Positions 26,701 through 41,700 of a stretch of DNA of 64,000 nucleotides are shown one piece after another (position 1 is the stretch's first letter; each line of letters opens with the position of its first letter). The stretch is taken from the NCBI GenBank assembly GCA_036365455.1, contig JAWQUS010000027.1, forward strand, positions 17,100,501 through 17,164,500. The letters are read 5' to 3'. Source of the DNA: Macrosoma leucophasiata. Its lineage: Eukaryota; Arthropoda; Insecta; Lepidoptera; Hedylidae. The translations under genes were made by a program, and so were the position numbers. The notes beneath the pieces were generated by a model. The model made no database searches. It was not told the DNA's origin and worked only from the letters and a program-made list of their open reading frames with translations.

Positions 26701-29700
26701 AGGTACTGGAAAATTTCGAGAAAATGGAAAAAATACCAATAGAACCAGAGATAAAGGATTTACACCGTTATCTCTATTAGCCTCCGACCCGGAAATCGAA
26801 CCCAGCGTAGTAGTAGTGGCCTGCTATGCTACTGAGGTTTTTTAAAAGGTATATCGCTTTTGACTTATCTCTTACATAAGTGAGTATGTGAAACATAATC
26901 GAGATAATCCTAAATTTCATGTATTTTTTTATTTATCTTGATCATTAGCTTCACATAAAAAAAAACTGAAAGAAAGTTTTTTTTCGCGGAAATATGGGAA
27001 GGTAATATTTTTTTATATAACATGCAGGGAACAATTTAAAAATGATCTCCGTAGACATAAATACTACTAAACACTCGCTCTATTATTGATATATAAGAAT
27101 GTCCAGTGTGGTAAACCACTGAGAGACTATTGGTGTACTATTCCAATGCAAGCCGATTAAAGTAGCTTATATACATAATTATTATATATGTGTATATGAA
27201 TATATACTATAACGAAGTAAAGGGCAAAAGGTTTTATTTTGGCTGGCTTCAGCGACTTTTGTGCTCCCGAAGCCAATTAGCAGGCAGCACACTGAAAAGA
27301 CTTTATGTAACATAATCCATGAAGTTCTATTGTGGAATATTTATATGACTATCGAACAACAGAAGCTACTGGTTGCTGAGCTAGTTATTGAAAATAACAA
27401 ATCACTTTTAACCCTTTAATAACTTTCACTTTTCTTAAAAAAATACTGCAAATATATCTATTGTTACAATATGTTATGCAGTATTAAATTATTATGCTGG
27501 AACGTCGGTGCTTCGGTCAATATCCTCTTTTTAAACTGATTTAAAATTTATTTTTTATTTTACAACAACAAACGCGAATTCTGTTGTTAAAAAAACTGCC
27601 TAATTGAGGTCTCTACGGGTCCGATTCTCAGCTTATGGCGTTGTGGGGGCACACATAACATTTGTGATTAGGGGCGGTTCATTTCCTTGCGTTAGCTTTT
27701 CTTCCTACGATTATTTTAGGATATTTTGAATGCCGATTAAAGGAAATATTTAATTTTATATATTTAAATAATTATCAGGTAATACACAAACACACGGTAC
27801 GATGGTGAGGCAATTACTACTACTGCAAAGGACCACAGACCAACAGAACAACCAACAAAGTTTGCGTTATTTTCAAATTGTGCGTCTTTACTTTGTGTCC
27901 CTACACATCTAAGGTGAACATGAAACGACGTGAAGTTAATATATGACGTTGAGAAGGGGGACTACTAATACTACAACGATTAAGGCGATCGACACAGCTA
28001 ATCCCACTTTGGTCCGAAACAATTAGTGAAATGATCGATGGACAGGATATTTTATTGAAAGGTACCGTATAAGAAATAAATTGAAAAATAATTATCGTGA
28101 GGTAATCAACAGACAGTTAATGGAGTATGTCCTGATCGAGGAGGGTAGTGGACCGGAGATCGAAGGCGCAATTGGCAATTAGCAAGATATAACGTGATCC
28201 GCATCCACGGCTCTCGCCGCCCAATTAAACCTGATTCACATTGCTACGGGAAACACGCCCGGCCGTGCGCCGCGTGACTCATGCACGCTCCTGTCTGTAC
28301 CTGAAATGCATACGTTACGTATGTGCGTTAATATTTAGTACCTAACCAACTTCTAAAGAGGTGGTTTTAAATTCAATGATGCCTTCAGCATGTTCTTTTT
28401 TAAGTAAATCAGTATCAAAATTTCATCACATCGTAGTCTCTTATCCGAAAACGCTTTGGTATGAAATTAAAGAGGTTTTGAATTTCACCCTGGACATCAA
28501 TTTCGTGAAAAGATTCCTTAACCCTTCAGCTTGTAAGAAAAATATGATAATTGATGTCTATTGTTCAGACGCCGCTGGCGGTTTCCCTTGTCTTTAATAA
28601 CAATGATCCGGTAGTTAAAATATACGAGGTCCAGTATTGGACCTCGTATAAGTCGTAGGCGCCACTGCATTACCTCAGACCTCAGCACTATCGTGTAGAA
28701 GTTAGATGATAATAATATTGCCCCTAGGGATTGCAATCCCGCAAAGTGAGATCCCGCAATCCCGCGGGATCCCGCACCTCTTTTCAATCTGGTGGATCCC
28801 GCACCTTAAAACGCGGATCCGCGGATCCCGCAAATTTAAATTAGCTGCTGAAACGTTCGTGAAGTTTTGCGAGAAAGCTCTAATTCATTCTAAATCGCAT
28901 TACTAAGATTGATTACCTTACCTGTTTTTAGATGTAAGGTTAAAATTAAATAAAACTCGATGCCAAACATTTTAAAAATTATGGTCTTATAAAACTGATT
29001 TCATTACCAAATATTTCTTACTTAATTAATATTTTGTTAGAAAACAAATACTTTTGTTGCAATTATATGTGAGACATTACATTTTTTGAATTATACAGAA
29101 GGAAAACCCAGAAGCAGGTATCACAAAACTTTTTGTTTATGATATTTATGACAGCAAAATTGCCATTGTGTATAATCCCACTCTAGGAGTTTTGGCGGGA
29201 ACCTTGAAAGAGGCGTATGGTGCTCTTATTTTATTTCATTTTCTTGGTGTATTTTGAAGTTATATTGAATAAAGTTGGTGGCATTTTGTTCGAAATAGGT
29301 TTATTACAGTGCCCGTGTATAGTGAAATAGAATAACAGTGCGAAAACACGACCTTTCAGGTTGCCTCCAAAACTTCATTGTAAATGTTCTGGTAAAGTAG
29401 CCATCGCTTTACTCGAATAACTTGACTGTAACTCACTTGACTGACATAATATACTTGATACTTACATATTATACTTGATGACTATATTATACTAACTTTT
29501 ACGCTGCTTAAATAAATAGGAAATATCGTTTTACTTGACACTGGCAATATGCGTAATAGCGATGCCATAATAAAAAAAAAATTAAAAAAATCCCACTTTA
29601 TTAAAATACCATGATGAGTGTCGTGCGTGCGTGATAAAAGTATTATTTTTAATTTGTTGTCATTATAAAAGCGTATTCCATTCGTTTTGTGTTCTTGACC

Positions 29701-32700
29701 ACTACATCTTTAGGTCTTTTATAGGAGACGTTCTAGAAAACGTATAAGTTTAATTATTTATAAAATAAACATGTTGCCAATTACTGTTATGGAATTGAAA
29801 AAAAAAAGATTGTTTAAAACCTAATATTTAAAAATAGTACAGTATTGTATAGGTATCATTCGTTTTCGGAATGAAGATCGATATTTTTGAACTTTTTACT
29901 TAAAACTCACCTAAAATAAAAACACCGAAATTCCTTCTGTTTAATGCTAAAAAAAATTTACTAAATTAAAACTCGATTCTTATAAAACCTGTCAAGTGCG
30001 TGTCGAGCCACGCGCAGGTTAGGGTTCCGTTGTTTTTAGGTTTGAATAATGTAATGAAAAAATAAATAATTATTTTCTATGGAGTTCTTCAAAATTTTCG
30101 AGTAAAATACATTTGACCGACTATTACTCGCAAACTTGCTAAAGCCTAAAAAGCTAAAGTTTGATAGTTTTTCTTTTAATTTCATTATATGTAGCTACTA
30201 TTGTATATTTGAATTTCTAACAACAAACGGTTGTTGTTGGTAGAGTAGGGGGACACTTGACTCTAACGAAAATTGGCACTTTTAAGATGAAATTACCACA
30301 TCCCTAACATTTTTGAAACCACTATACAGTAAACGAAAATAAAACAATTATCCGCGTGTTACATGTAGGGGAGGTACCCTAAATATTTCTTTTTTTTGTC
30401 ATGTTTTTATTCTACCTTTTTTTCGGCGATCGCGGGATCCGCGGGATCCGCGCTGGATTGATCAATCCCGCATAACAATCCCGCGGGATTGAAGAAGCTG
30501 CGGGATTGCAATCCCTAATTGCCCCATTGTCAATACTAGTAATATTAAAATATAGAAGTCATAGAGTGAAGAAATTTACGATACTGAATTCTCTACTCTT
30601 CATACTTTTTAAATACATACTAATACTAGCAACAAATATACACGGGTAGCATTTATTATATTGTATTTATTATATACTAGCTGACCCGGCAAACTTCGTA
30701 TTGCCTCAGAATGAAAATATGACATGTGTCAAAGGTTTGATAGATACGGACTATTTGTATGGGAAAATTAAATGGTGGTTTTTACTATTTCCCTTCAATT
30801 TCTTCATATTTTCTTACCTTTTAAACATTCCCTGGACTTCCAAAAATCATTCAAAATCAATATTAGCCAAATCGGTCCAGCCATTCACGCGTGATGCCGT
30901 GACCAAGGAAAACGGGTTGCGTTTTTATATATATAGATTATATTGTATTGCGCACCCGACTTGATTGACAAAAATCCGTGATATCTCGGTAAATATAAGT
31001 ACGATATTGATAAATTATAGATATAAATCTTCATAAGAAAATCTTCTTTCCAACATTTTAACAGTAATCCGTTAACCACTTTCCGAGATTAGCGCATACA
31101 TACAGACAATAGAGCGACTTCATAATATGTAGTGAATAGTGATAGTGATAAAATTGAAGACTTTGTTTGTTTGATTGTTGGTTGAACGCGTTAATCTCAG
31201 GAACTACTAGACCGATAAGAAAAAATATTTTAGTGTAAGATAGTCCATTTATTGAGGAAAGCTATAGGGTGTATACTAATCACGCTACTCGGACGAAGTC
31301 GAAGACGAATATCAATTTTTAGAATTCAAATTAAGAATAATCGAATAGCTTGAATTGTTAAACAACTTTAGTCGTTAATAAAATAGTTAGCCGCCTTTGT
31401 CCTTCCGCATAACTATTTTCTAAGCAATTTAATTAATTAAGGCGTTTATCGTCCACTATCGACACCGAGCCGCTGAGAAAGTGAGGACACACACTCCACC
31501 GTAGCCAATCAACAGGTTACGAGCTCGTTTAACCGAAATTACTTACCTTAGCCTGGTTAACACCAATATATTTGTTAAAGTTATTGTAACATTTCACATC
31601 CTTCTCTAACTGTAACGGATTCCTATATGTTAAAGAAGGATGTGAATTGTTACAATAATAATAAATAATAATGGCAACCCATTATACGTCCCACTGCTGG
31701 GCACGAGTCCCTCCCCTTTTTTTGGGGGAGGCCTGGAGCTTACTCCACCACGCTGCTCCAATACGGATTGGTGGAGGTGGATGGGTTAACGGCCAACCAG
31801 CTGTCGGATGTTTTTGTTTATCTTTCGATAGCAACCGGTACCGACGGCTTAACGTGCCCTCCGAAGCGTGGAAACGTGCATTTAATTTGCCACTAGCGGT
31901 CACCCATCACACTTCCCAAGCGCCCCCTGTAGTGCTTAACCGAGTAGATCGTTTATGATCTACACTAGGCGCCGGGCCATGTGCACTTCTATTGTTACAA
32001 TAACTTTAACAAATATCTTGGTGCAACCCAGGCTTAGTCAACATTGTCAAGAATCAATAAAATTAATATGGAAATTGAACTGTGTCTAAAGCTATCTATA
32101 TTTGAATGCAGTTATTTTTGCCTATAAGTTACTAAGAGTTTAGGCTTTTACGTTACTATGCCATATCAAATAAGTCAGTCGTTAAAAATATTTTATTAAT
32201 GTAAGATTAATTATGCACTTTCATAAAAATCTTCATGCTGATACTTCACAATACGCGGCTATGTGGCTACGTGGCTACGGGACTACGTGATTACGCTACT
32301 TACTACGTCGCGTACAGAACATTCGTAGCATCTTCGTAGCCTGTGATATTCCTGTAAGTTTCTGTTATATTTTAATACTAGCGGCCCGCCCCGGCTTCGC
32401 CCGCGCTGCTCTGCTCCTATTAGTCATAGCGTAATGTAAGCTATCCTATCTCTCAAGTTGGATCGAACTGCACATGGTGTGCGAATTTTATTATAATCGG
32501 TTAAGTGGTTTAGGAGTCCATTGAGGACAAACATTGTGACACGAGATTTATATATATTAAGATATGTATGTTGAATTATAGTCGAGATTACTTTTAAATG
32601 ACGATGAAAGTATTTCGAATAAACCTATAGAACACGTCTGCGGTGAGAACGAAGTAAGGATTCATATTTATTTTTACCTCCAAACGAACCTTGTCGCGGT

Positions 32701-35700
32701 TCTGAACACCATTGACAATATTTACATCCACCATTTCTCTTGATATAATTACTAAATATTTTTAAATGAATTTCAATTTCTAATTTTTTTTCCACTGGAA
32801 GCTCCAATGACATGGCTCGCGGACATGGGCACCACCTTATTACCTAATCGACTTGCCATTTAGGTAACAAGGTAGTCTTCAGCGCTATTGTGTTCCGGTC
32901 AGGTGGTAATGTACGGCCCTTTCATTTGCGGCACAAAGGCATAACAACCTAGGCCTCAGGTGTGGCGACATAGATGACAAAAAAATCCATATAGGTACTT
33001 ATTTTAAATTTATTATTTTAAAAGTACACAAACCAAAATTAAAAGTTTTAGGTTTTAAATATCTGATTGTTTTTACATCATTCCGGATCGAATGAGGTAT
33101 CACACCATTTTTACGACCATTATTTCTATATTTCATCATTTTCAACTTGTGAACTAACCAATGTCTTAAAACACTAACTACAATTAATTGGGGTAAATTA
33201 AGACTAATGTTTAATTTATACGTCGGGACTATCCTCTAGAGTGTAATGGGTATTATTAAATAAATAATGAGATAGTTTGTCTTTTAGCTTGTTGTGATAT
33301 CGACACTATAATTTTTCTCTTGGGAGATCTTCTATAATATGGAGCTAAACGGTAGACTACATAATTGTGTGCGCGTAGTTTTCAAAACATCAGAGATTTT
33401 GAAAGCTACGCGCACAAAATTATGTTATCTACCGTTTAGCACTGAAAGAAAGGGAGAGAGAGAAAGGACAATAATGACTCGTTTACTGTACTTGTATCTT
33501 CTATCACACTCTGCCTACGCATCTTTCGTTCTGGCTGCTACTTTAGTTTTACCCATCGACGACACAACGCAGCTTCTTTACCATGGAGCTAATGCTTTAA
33601 CACGATTTCTCCTTTGTATAAAGGGTGCGATATAGAATATAAACCCTGCAGCACATTCCAAGTATGCTATAAAATTATGAAAACCTATAATATATTAAAC
33701 TATAGATACCTACCTAACCTTTATAACGATAGACTAATATATCTCCCAAAACTGCTTAATTCTCTTTATCCCTCCCTCAAAGGTTCATGGCAAGATTTAA
33801 TTTACTACAGACGATTCAGGTAGACATGGGTTTTGCATTTGCTTGAGTGCATATGGAAATATATCCGATTGAAACTTTGACTGTGTATTTACGTCGCGTC
33901 AGCCGCCAACACGTTCACAAACATACTCATACTTAGGGATGTTATGGAGCTTCGTAACCGTAACCAAAACTATCGGGTAACCGAAATATTTATATCTATC
34001 CGAATCCGAACTAAAAATTCATTAAAATTCGGATATCAGCGCAGTCCAAATAAGACATTTTGTCACAATTTTTTCCAGACTCAGTACCTACCCGCTCTTG
34101 TGGTTAAAATTCATTCAGAATATGATTTAATGGCATTTTTTATCAAGAGAATTAGCTAAAAACAACATAAATAAAATAACTTAATTTTTTTAATATGTAT
34201 TTTTAAATTGACAATAATTAAGTTCATTATATTTATAGATGTGCAGTGGTCCCGGTGTGTCGGGACCCGTGCCTCATCTACATTCATCATTCTCTTCATA
34301 CATACGAATGCGAATGTGGATGGTTGCAGAGGCACAGGAAGACCAAAACTGACCTACCATGACCAAATAGGTCGAGTACCTACTGTCTGATGGTGGGGTC
34401 AAAAGTCTTAGGAATCGGCGTTTATTTGTATTTATACAAATACTAGCTGACCCGGCAAACTTCGTATTGCCTAAGAATGAAATAATGTGTCAAAGGTTTG
34501 ATGATAGATATGGACTATTTGTATGGGAAAATGAAATTGTGATTTTTACTATTTAATCTATACATCTATACAAATAAATAAAAATGGAGTGTCTGTTTGT
34601 AATATTAAAATAACCGCTTTTTACTAAACGCATATGTATGTATACACGGTACATATACCAAAACAACATTTTTTTACAATTTTTGTCGTTCTGTCTGTCT
34701 GCCTGTTTGGCGAGGCTAATCTATGGAACGGCTGGACCGATTTTGACCAGACTTTCACTGGCAGATAGCTGATGCGATAAGGAGTAACTTAGTAACTTTT
34801 ATCTCCATACATCCATACATACATACATACCTACATACAAATAAGTAGAATTGGAGTGTATCCAACTTTGACGGAACTTCCACGGGTAGGTAGCTGATGT
34901 AATAAGGAGTAATTTAGGCTACTTTTATCTCCGTACATCATACATACATAAATACCTACATACAAATAAGTAGAATTGGAGTGTATCCAACTTTGACGGG
35001 ACTCCCACGGGTAGGTAGCTGATGTAATATTAGGAGTTACTTTGGCTACTTTTATCTCCATACGACCATACATACATACATACCTACATACAAATAAATA
35101 GAATTTGAGTGTCTCCGATTTTGACGGGACTTTCACTGGCAGATAGCTGATGTAATAAGGAGTAACTTAGGCTACTTTTATACTAGCGTAGCGGCCACGA
35201 CTTCATCCGGGTAAATACTGAACAATCATATTTTTTCTCACGTGGACGAAGTCGCGGGCACAGCTAGTAAGTAATAAAAATAATGTTATGAAATACTCGC
35301 ACTTACATCGAAATGATCTCCACAACAAAAAAAAATCGATTTTGTTTTTGGATTATCACGGTGCACTGCTTGAAACCATTTATTTCGACGTTTTTCATCT
35401 TGGGGAACATTTAAAAACATTTGTTTTTGTAGTATTCGTACATAATGGTACAAAACAAGAACGATAACTTTTAAGATTCGACATTTTCAATATAAATTTG
35501 TGTTTTTATATCAATGTCAACAGAATTAATTAGATCAAAACACTGCACGTATTGTCTCTGTATCAATTGCTATGAGTGGAAACTAACATTATGACGTCAC
35601 ATGCACTCGGGTTTGTTCGGGAGCTGTCGGCGTGTCTTCGGTACTGGATTCAAAAACTTAAGAATTATTGCAAAAAAAAAAATAGTTTTGTTATAAAACT

Positions 35701-38700
35701 TAGGTATATACATATAATCTTTCTATTTATCGCCACAATTTTTTTTTCAAAAACCCAATTGATTTTTATATATATATATATATATATAGATAAGCTATGG
35801 ACGTTCCCATTATCTGATTTTAATGACTAACTACCGACTAACTTAATTTTAATCAGGTCTGTACTCCATGACGGGTTAAATTTAATATATATATATGCCT
35901 GTAAAAGAGCAAACACGGAGTTTGTTAGGTAGCGGACTTCTTCCCAGTGGTGAGTGCACTTGGGACTATCTGTATAACTTTGATTTTCACGAATAAGTTT
36001 TCTTTTTGATTCATATCTAGTTCTTGGAATTGAAATTACGAAGATGTTTCAAATGTAAGTTTTTTATTTAAAATTACTATTAATAAATATCTGTTTTTTT
36101 TCTTACTTTGTGAATTAGCTATTACCTGTATGCATATATTAAATTTTAATTACTATTCAAAAGTCTGTAAAGATATATTTGGAATAAAAATATTTTCTTT
36201 CTTTGTTTCAATAGATAGATACTGGATCTGGACAATGTTTATTTTAATTAAATGTATCCTGTCGCTACCCTTGATACCTTTCTATGAATAATTTATACCA
36301 ACTTTTTGAATAAGGAATAATAAATAGGACGTTTTTGAAATGAATCGTGAAAGCCTTGAAGTTAGCTAACGTCAATTAACTTATTATATACAACGTATTG
36401 ATGCAAACACCATTGAATAATGTCGCATTGCCACCGACTCCAGTATCTTTGCTGCTGTATTAAATCCCATTATGCTCGGTCTAGTTATTTTGGTGCCAAC
36501 TTCGTAACCTCTACTAAGCCAGTTAAAACAAATGTAAAGCCGGTAGTCACAAAATATGACCTCGACACACAAACATGGGTACCTTGCCCATATCTGAGAA
36601 TTTATTATATTATCCTTTTCGTAATTTTACTACGTAGGTACGTATATACTCATAAAGAATCTTACTATGAGCATTGACCTATATGTACTAAAGTACTAGA
36701 CTAGACATTTCCCTTGGTAGCATCGTTCCAGTATTTTGCATACAATTACCTGCACTTTCCAATAGTAACATAACAGCTGACGTGAAAACGTCATACAAAA
36801 TATCTGTCAAATCAATTTATAAACGGAACCGGCTGTTTCAGCTGTTTGTTCCCGGCTGTTTGACACAGGGAACAAGGAGTGCTTCAATTCTGCTTTACAC
36901 TTGAAGCACTTAACGTGCATAAAGTGTGCTTACTTGGATCTGCATATGACTACGATCCTGTGGATTTTTACTGGGATGATAGTAAAAAGTTTATTGATTT
37001 CAGTGGAGGGTGATGGAGGGGCTCAAGGAATGGGTCCTCGAATGATACTACAATGTTATTTAACCTATCGGTAAATCTTAATGATCTAGTTAAGCGGTAA
37101 TATAGGTACGGTTACGTGACTACGTAAACTAAATGTAAAATATATTTAAATGTAAAATATATTTAAATGTAAAATATATTTAAATGTAAAATATATTTAT
37201 TCAATATCTTTTGGTTAATAAAATCGATGAAATGGTTTAAAATTTTACTAAACGACTATAAGGTTTCAACCTTCACGTTTCCTTCATACGCTAAATTTTC
37301 ATGTGTGCTTTGCCAATTTTCACATCGAGGGCATTCAGAAAATTAGTTGAAAAACAACTCTTATCACAATCGTACATACTTTTGCTACATATAGACAGTA
37401 TATTTGTAATGTAAGTAGGTCAAAATTAAAATTAGATAAAAAATAAAGCATTATCTACACACTATTTTTTAGACTGCGACATATTACAAGTTTATTTTTC
37501 ATTTCGTATTTCGTGTGAACTGTACCCTTGTATGCCACTTCATAACATAAAAAAAAACTAAATATTTTTATTTTTGGAATTACTCCTTACTTCTTTACAA
37601 TAGTTTCATAACACTTTAGTATCTTGAATAATCGCGTAGGTAAATTATTTTGCATAATTCTATAGATACCTGCATAACAATAGAGATCTCAAAGTAAACG
37701 AACCACTGCCTCGGTGTGACTATCTTTTACTTCTGCTATATTACTGGGGACATAGTAGTGCTGAATTACCATTTCGTGTCAAGAGATTAAACATAATATG
37801 CTATGGCTCATTACTGGACGTTATTGAAATACCTTTGCCCGAAAATTAGTTACAAGCCACTGAGCAATTGCAAATAGAGGCCAAGGCCAATGAAGCTTCA
37901 GCCTAGGTCACTCAAAAAAGAATGGCAAAATCAACTTGAGAAAAAATAATTTGAACTATTACCATAATGCATGGTGATAGTAAGTTTTCAATGCTAAAGT
38001 GCCATACGCAGAAATTCACTGTACCACACCAATACTAATTAAGTACCGAATTATTAATTTAAAGTAAAGCAAAAGAAAAAAGATCTCAAAAGAATAAGGG
38101 CTACTAAATACTCAGTTTAAAATCTTTTACCTCGTATAAATTACCGCGACACGGTAGCGACTAGCGCCGAACTCTACCATTTAGTGTCAAGAGTGTCTAA
38201 TCAATAGATTTTTACTTGATATGTGATATTGGACACTGTTGAAGGACTTTTGGCCGAGAGTTGTTATGACCCGCTGCGCAATTACGAATATAGGCCAAGG
38301 TCCATGAGGTTCCGGCCTAAGTCACTCAAAAAATTATGGCAAACTAAACTCGAAAAAATAATTTAAAAGTTATACGTATTCCGAGCTTGTGACATAGAGC
38401 CAACCACAGAAATATGAATCAATATTTATAATTCTGTGGTGCCATCGCCAGTATTTATATATATATATATATATATATCGAAAGTATATCCACATTATCA
38501 AACATTTGTACATCAATAACTAAGCATTCAATTTCACTGTTCCTAGTGTCTCTAGCTAGCTGCGTTTTTTCCACGAAACAGCTTAGTATAAGTAGAAAAT
38601 ACATATTTTACATGAAATATATAAGAATGTTTTGCCAATATGTTTTGCATGGCTCAACTCTAATGGTTTGTTGTTCCCTTCAAGTACGTCGAGCACGACC

Positions 38701-41700
38701 AATCGGGGACAATAAGGAAATTAGCATTGTTAGACTATTCAAGTTATATAAGAATTCGTGTATAAAATTAAGTAATCTTTAAAGACTTCTTATATTGAGA
38801 CAAAAAAAAATGTGGTTTCTTTTGCAAACTTTAACTTTTCGTAGACTAAGTAGTTGGAAAGAAACCTCAGATGATTATGTTAGTGCTAACGATAGCCACC
38901 CTAGTCTAGGTTTAAGATTAGGTATGCATGAAAATACCATGTTTGTATTTTGTCCTACAAATTATCTCAATACGTTGTAAGTAAGTACTCTAAAAAAAAT
39001 TCTGTTCTTGTATGATTCTTCTCACCACTAAAATATTATAGGTTGTATATTATAAATACATCACTAGGAACAAATTATACACACGACAGCAACTTCGTAG
39101 CGCTTCGTAGGTTAAAGCTACGTTCGTTACTACGCGCTACGGTGGCGTCTGTACCTACGGCGTAGAGGGTAATAGACTTTTTTTTAGTTTTGCAAAGATA
39201 AAAATTCTCTAAATCCAGGAAAAGAATTGCAAAAGATGCCTTTTTGGGGTAGGTTAATTGCCAAAACAACCCTGAGTACCATTATTTTTCTCTCGTTAGC
39301 ACGGAGTCCAATTTGAACACCGGATCTTACACGTAGAGGCCCTTTCGAGAATTTGATCTACTTTGTAATGGGTTGCATTTGACGAGACCTCTCTAATATT
39401 TAATTATCACCATAACGACTAACTAACCAGTCCAGTCGTCAGTTTAACGTGGTTATAACACTCAAGTTAACTACATATTGTTATCTACAATGAGTAAAAA
39501 AGAAGGTCTCACTTAAGCACGGGATGAATAAAGTGGATTAGGTAGATAGCTCTCGTGAACTATCATTCTCTCTGTCTAATATCCGACATAAGACCGTTTT
39601 TACCGGTAACGTTTTTAGAAATCAGTAATGGATACAACTGTGAAGTATCTTGTCTTATAATAATTCACATTGATGATGAGTAAGTATATAACCCATGAAC
39701 GATAACTAGAATCTGTGTTACTAAGTAATAGTCATCAGCCATTAGCATAGCTTATCAGCATCCATTACTGACTTCTATTTTCGAAACTATTTAGTTCTTG
39801 GTGGATTTAGACTAACTTGCCACTTTCATAACATAAAAAAGTAGGTACTACCTGGTAACTGGCCGCTTGTCTACACGAGCACTTTATGCAACGGTATTAA
39901 AGTCAACATTTGATAAATTTTGTATAAGCACAAAGTTCTCTGACTGCACATCATTTCGAGTAGTTACATAATATCGAAATCGTGTGGACAAAAAAGAATA
40001 CTCTTACAAACGAATTATCAATTAGTGATGTATCCTATTGAACACTACAGTATTCGCGAGTTTGATCCAAATCCAAGAGCGTTTGAAATAAATAATAATA
40101 ATAATAATAACCTGGCAACCCTCTTACGGAAAAGTCACATTCCAATCTGCTCCGATTTTATATAATTTTATTTTGCACTCAGAGTTCATATTTCTTTTGA
40201 TAACAGTAATCAGTTACATTATAAATAAAAAATAAGTGCAGTGAACGATAATTTTGAGCATAACAAACTCTATATAATTCCAAAAATTGTAATGAAAAAA
40301 TTTGATGACAGACAGTGCAGTGATGACAAATACTAACAATAAATTAATCATAAAATATATACAAAATGCAGTGCAAATTAATATAAAACGTTACCCGATA
40401 GCAACCAATTCTAAAATCATGGAATAACAAGGGCCAGAGCCAGAAATGCACAAGCAGCACACCCACCACCACCGGACTCGTCGCTGAGCTCCGCCTCGCA
40501 GCCGCCGGACGCCGCCCCTATCGCGAGCGTGTCACCGGCCGCTGTAGTTGCGTCGAGCTCCAGCGACGAGTACTTCTCCCCGGCGCCGTCACCACCACCT
40601 GCACGTCGTCGAGTGAGACCCCGGCCGCCGTCCTGCTTGGGACCTCGGCGCCAACCGGCTCCGAATAGGGTCCCCGCTGTCGGTGGTAATGTGCCGCGCA
40701 TGAAATGGACATCGCTAATAAACGAAAACGTCATGCGCGCATATTTTGGGGCAACAGAGGGAGGAACTAACCTTACTGCGTATCGTAGTCGTATGCTGCT
40801 TCTGTTCCAGGCTCTTGAACCAACAATCAACGTGTCAACCCAACGGCTGTCGGATCAGGTGCGTGTCATTCAGCGCGGTCACATGCTGGATGACAATGTA
40901 CTTGATCGGCTACGCACCGAGATGCAGGGTTACCGCTCAACTCCTGCCCCACCACCTCCCACGGTACCGACGCAGCGAAGTGACATCGCGAATGCGCCTC
41001 AACACGGTGACGGGGGGGAAGCGGACCAGGTAACCACAGTAAGTACCCAATACATTGAACAGCTGAGGAGCGCCTTGGAGCATGCTCTTCGTGAATATCG
41101 GTCCACCTTGCCCGCGGACAGGCCACGTTTGCCCCGGTTGCCTATGCATAGACGGAATGTGGCGCTGGTGTGCGCTCTGAATTCACTGTTACCAGAGTAC
41201 TTCGATGACACCGAAGATCTCGGCGATACTCACTCGGTTCTGTACTGTGCGGCTGCTGCGGCGTGCCGTGTAGCCCGCGTCAAGTTCCCAAAATCTGATG
41301 CAGTTGCACGGCCAAGACCCGCCGTACCAGCCTGGCAGTGCCGGATTGAGCGGCGTATCGCTGGGACCAGAGCGCTCATTGGCAAGCTACTCTGCTTCAG
41401 GATGGGCAATACACGCCCCCGAGTGATGCGCTTTGTGAGGATAGCATTCTCAGGAACGGGAATCAGCCCTCAAAATTATTCAGCTCACCTCACAGAGCGC
41501 ATCGACTTCCTGAAGCAGAAAGTTTACGCATGGGCAAACCAGATAAAACGCTTTAAAGAACGTGTGGGCCGGTATCAATTGAACAGCATGTTTCAAGGCG
41601 ACCAAAGGAGAGTCTATAGAATGTGGGAGCGGTCTGATTCGCAAATGGTTGACTCGAGCCGACCGGATGATGACGCCATGCTAGCGTTCTGGCGCAACAT

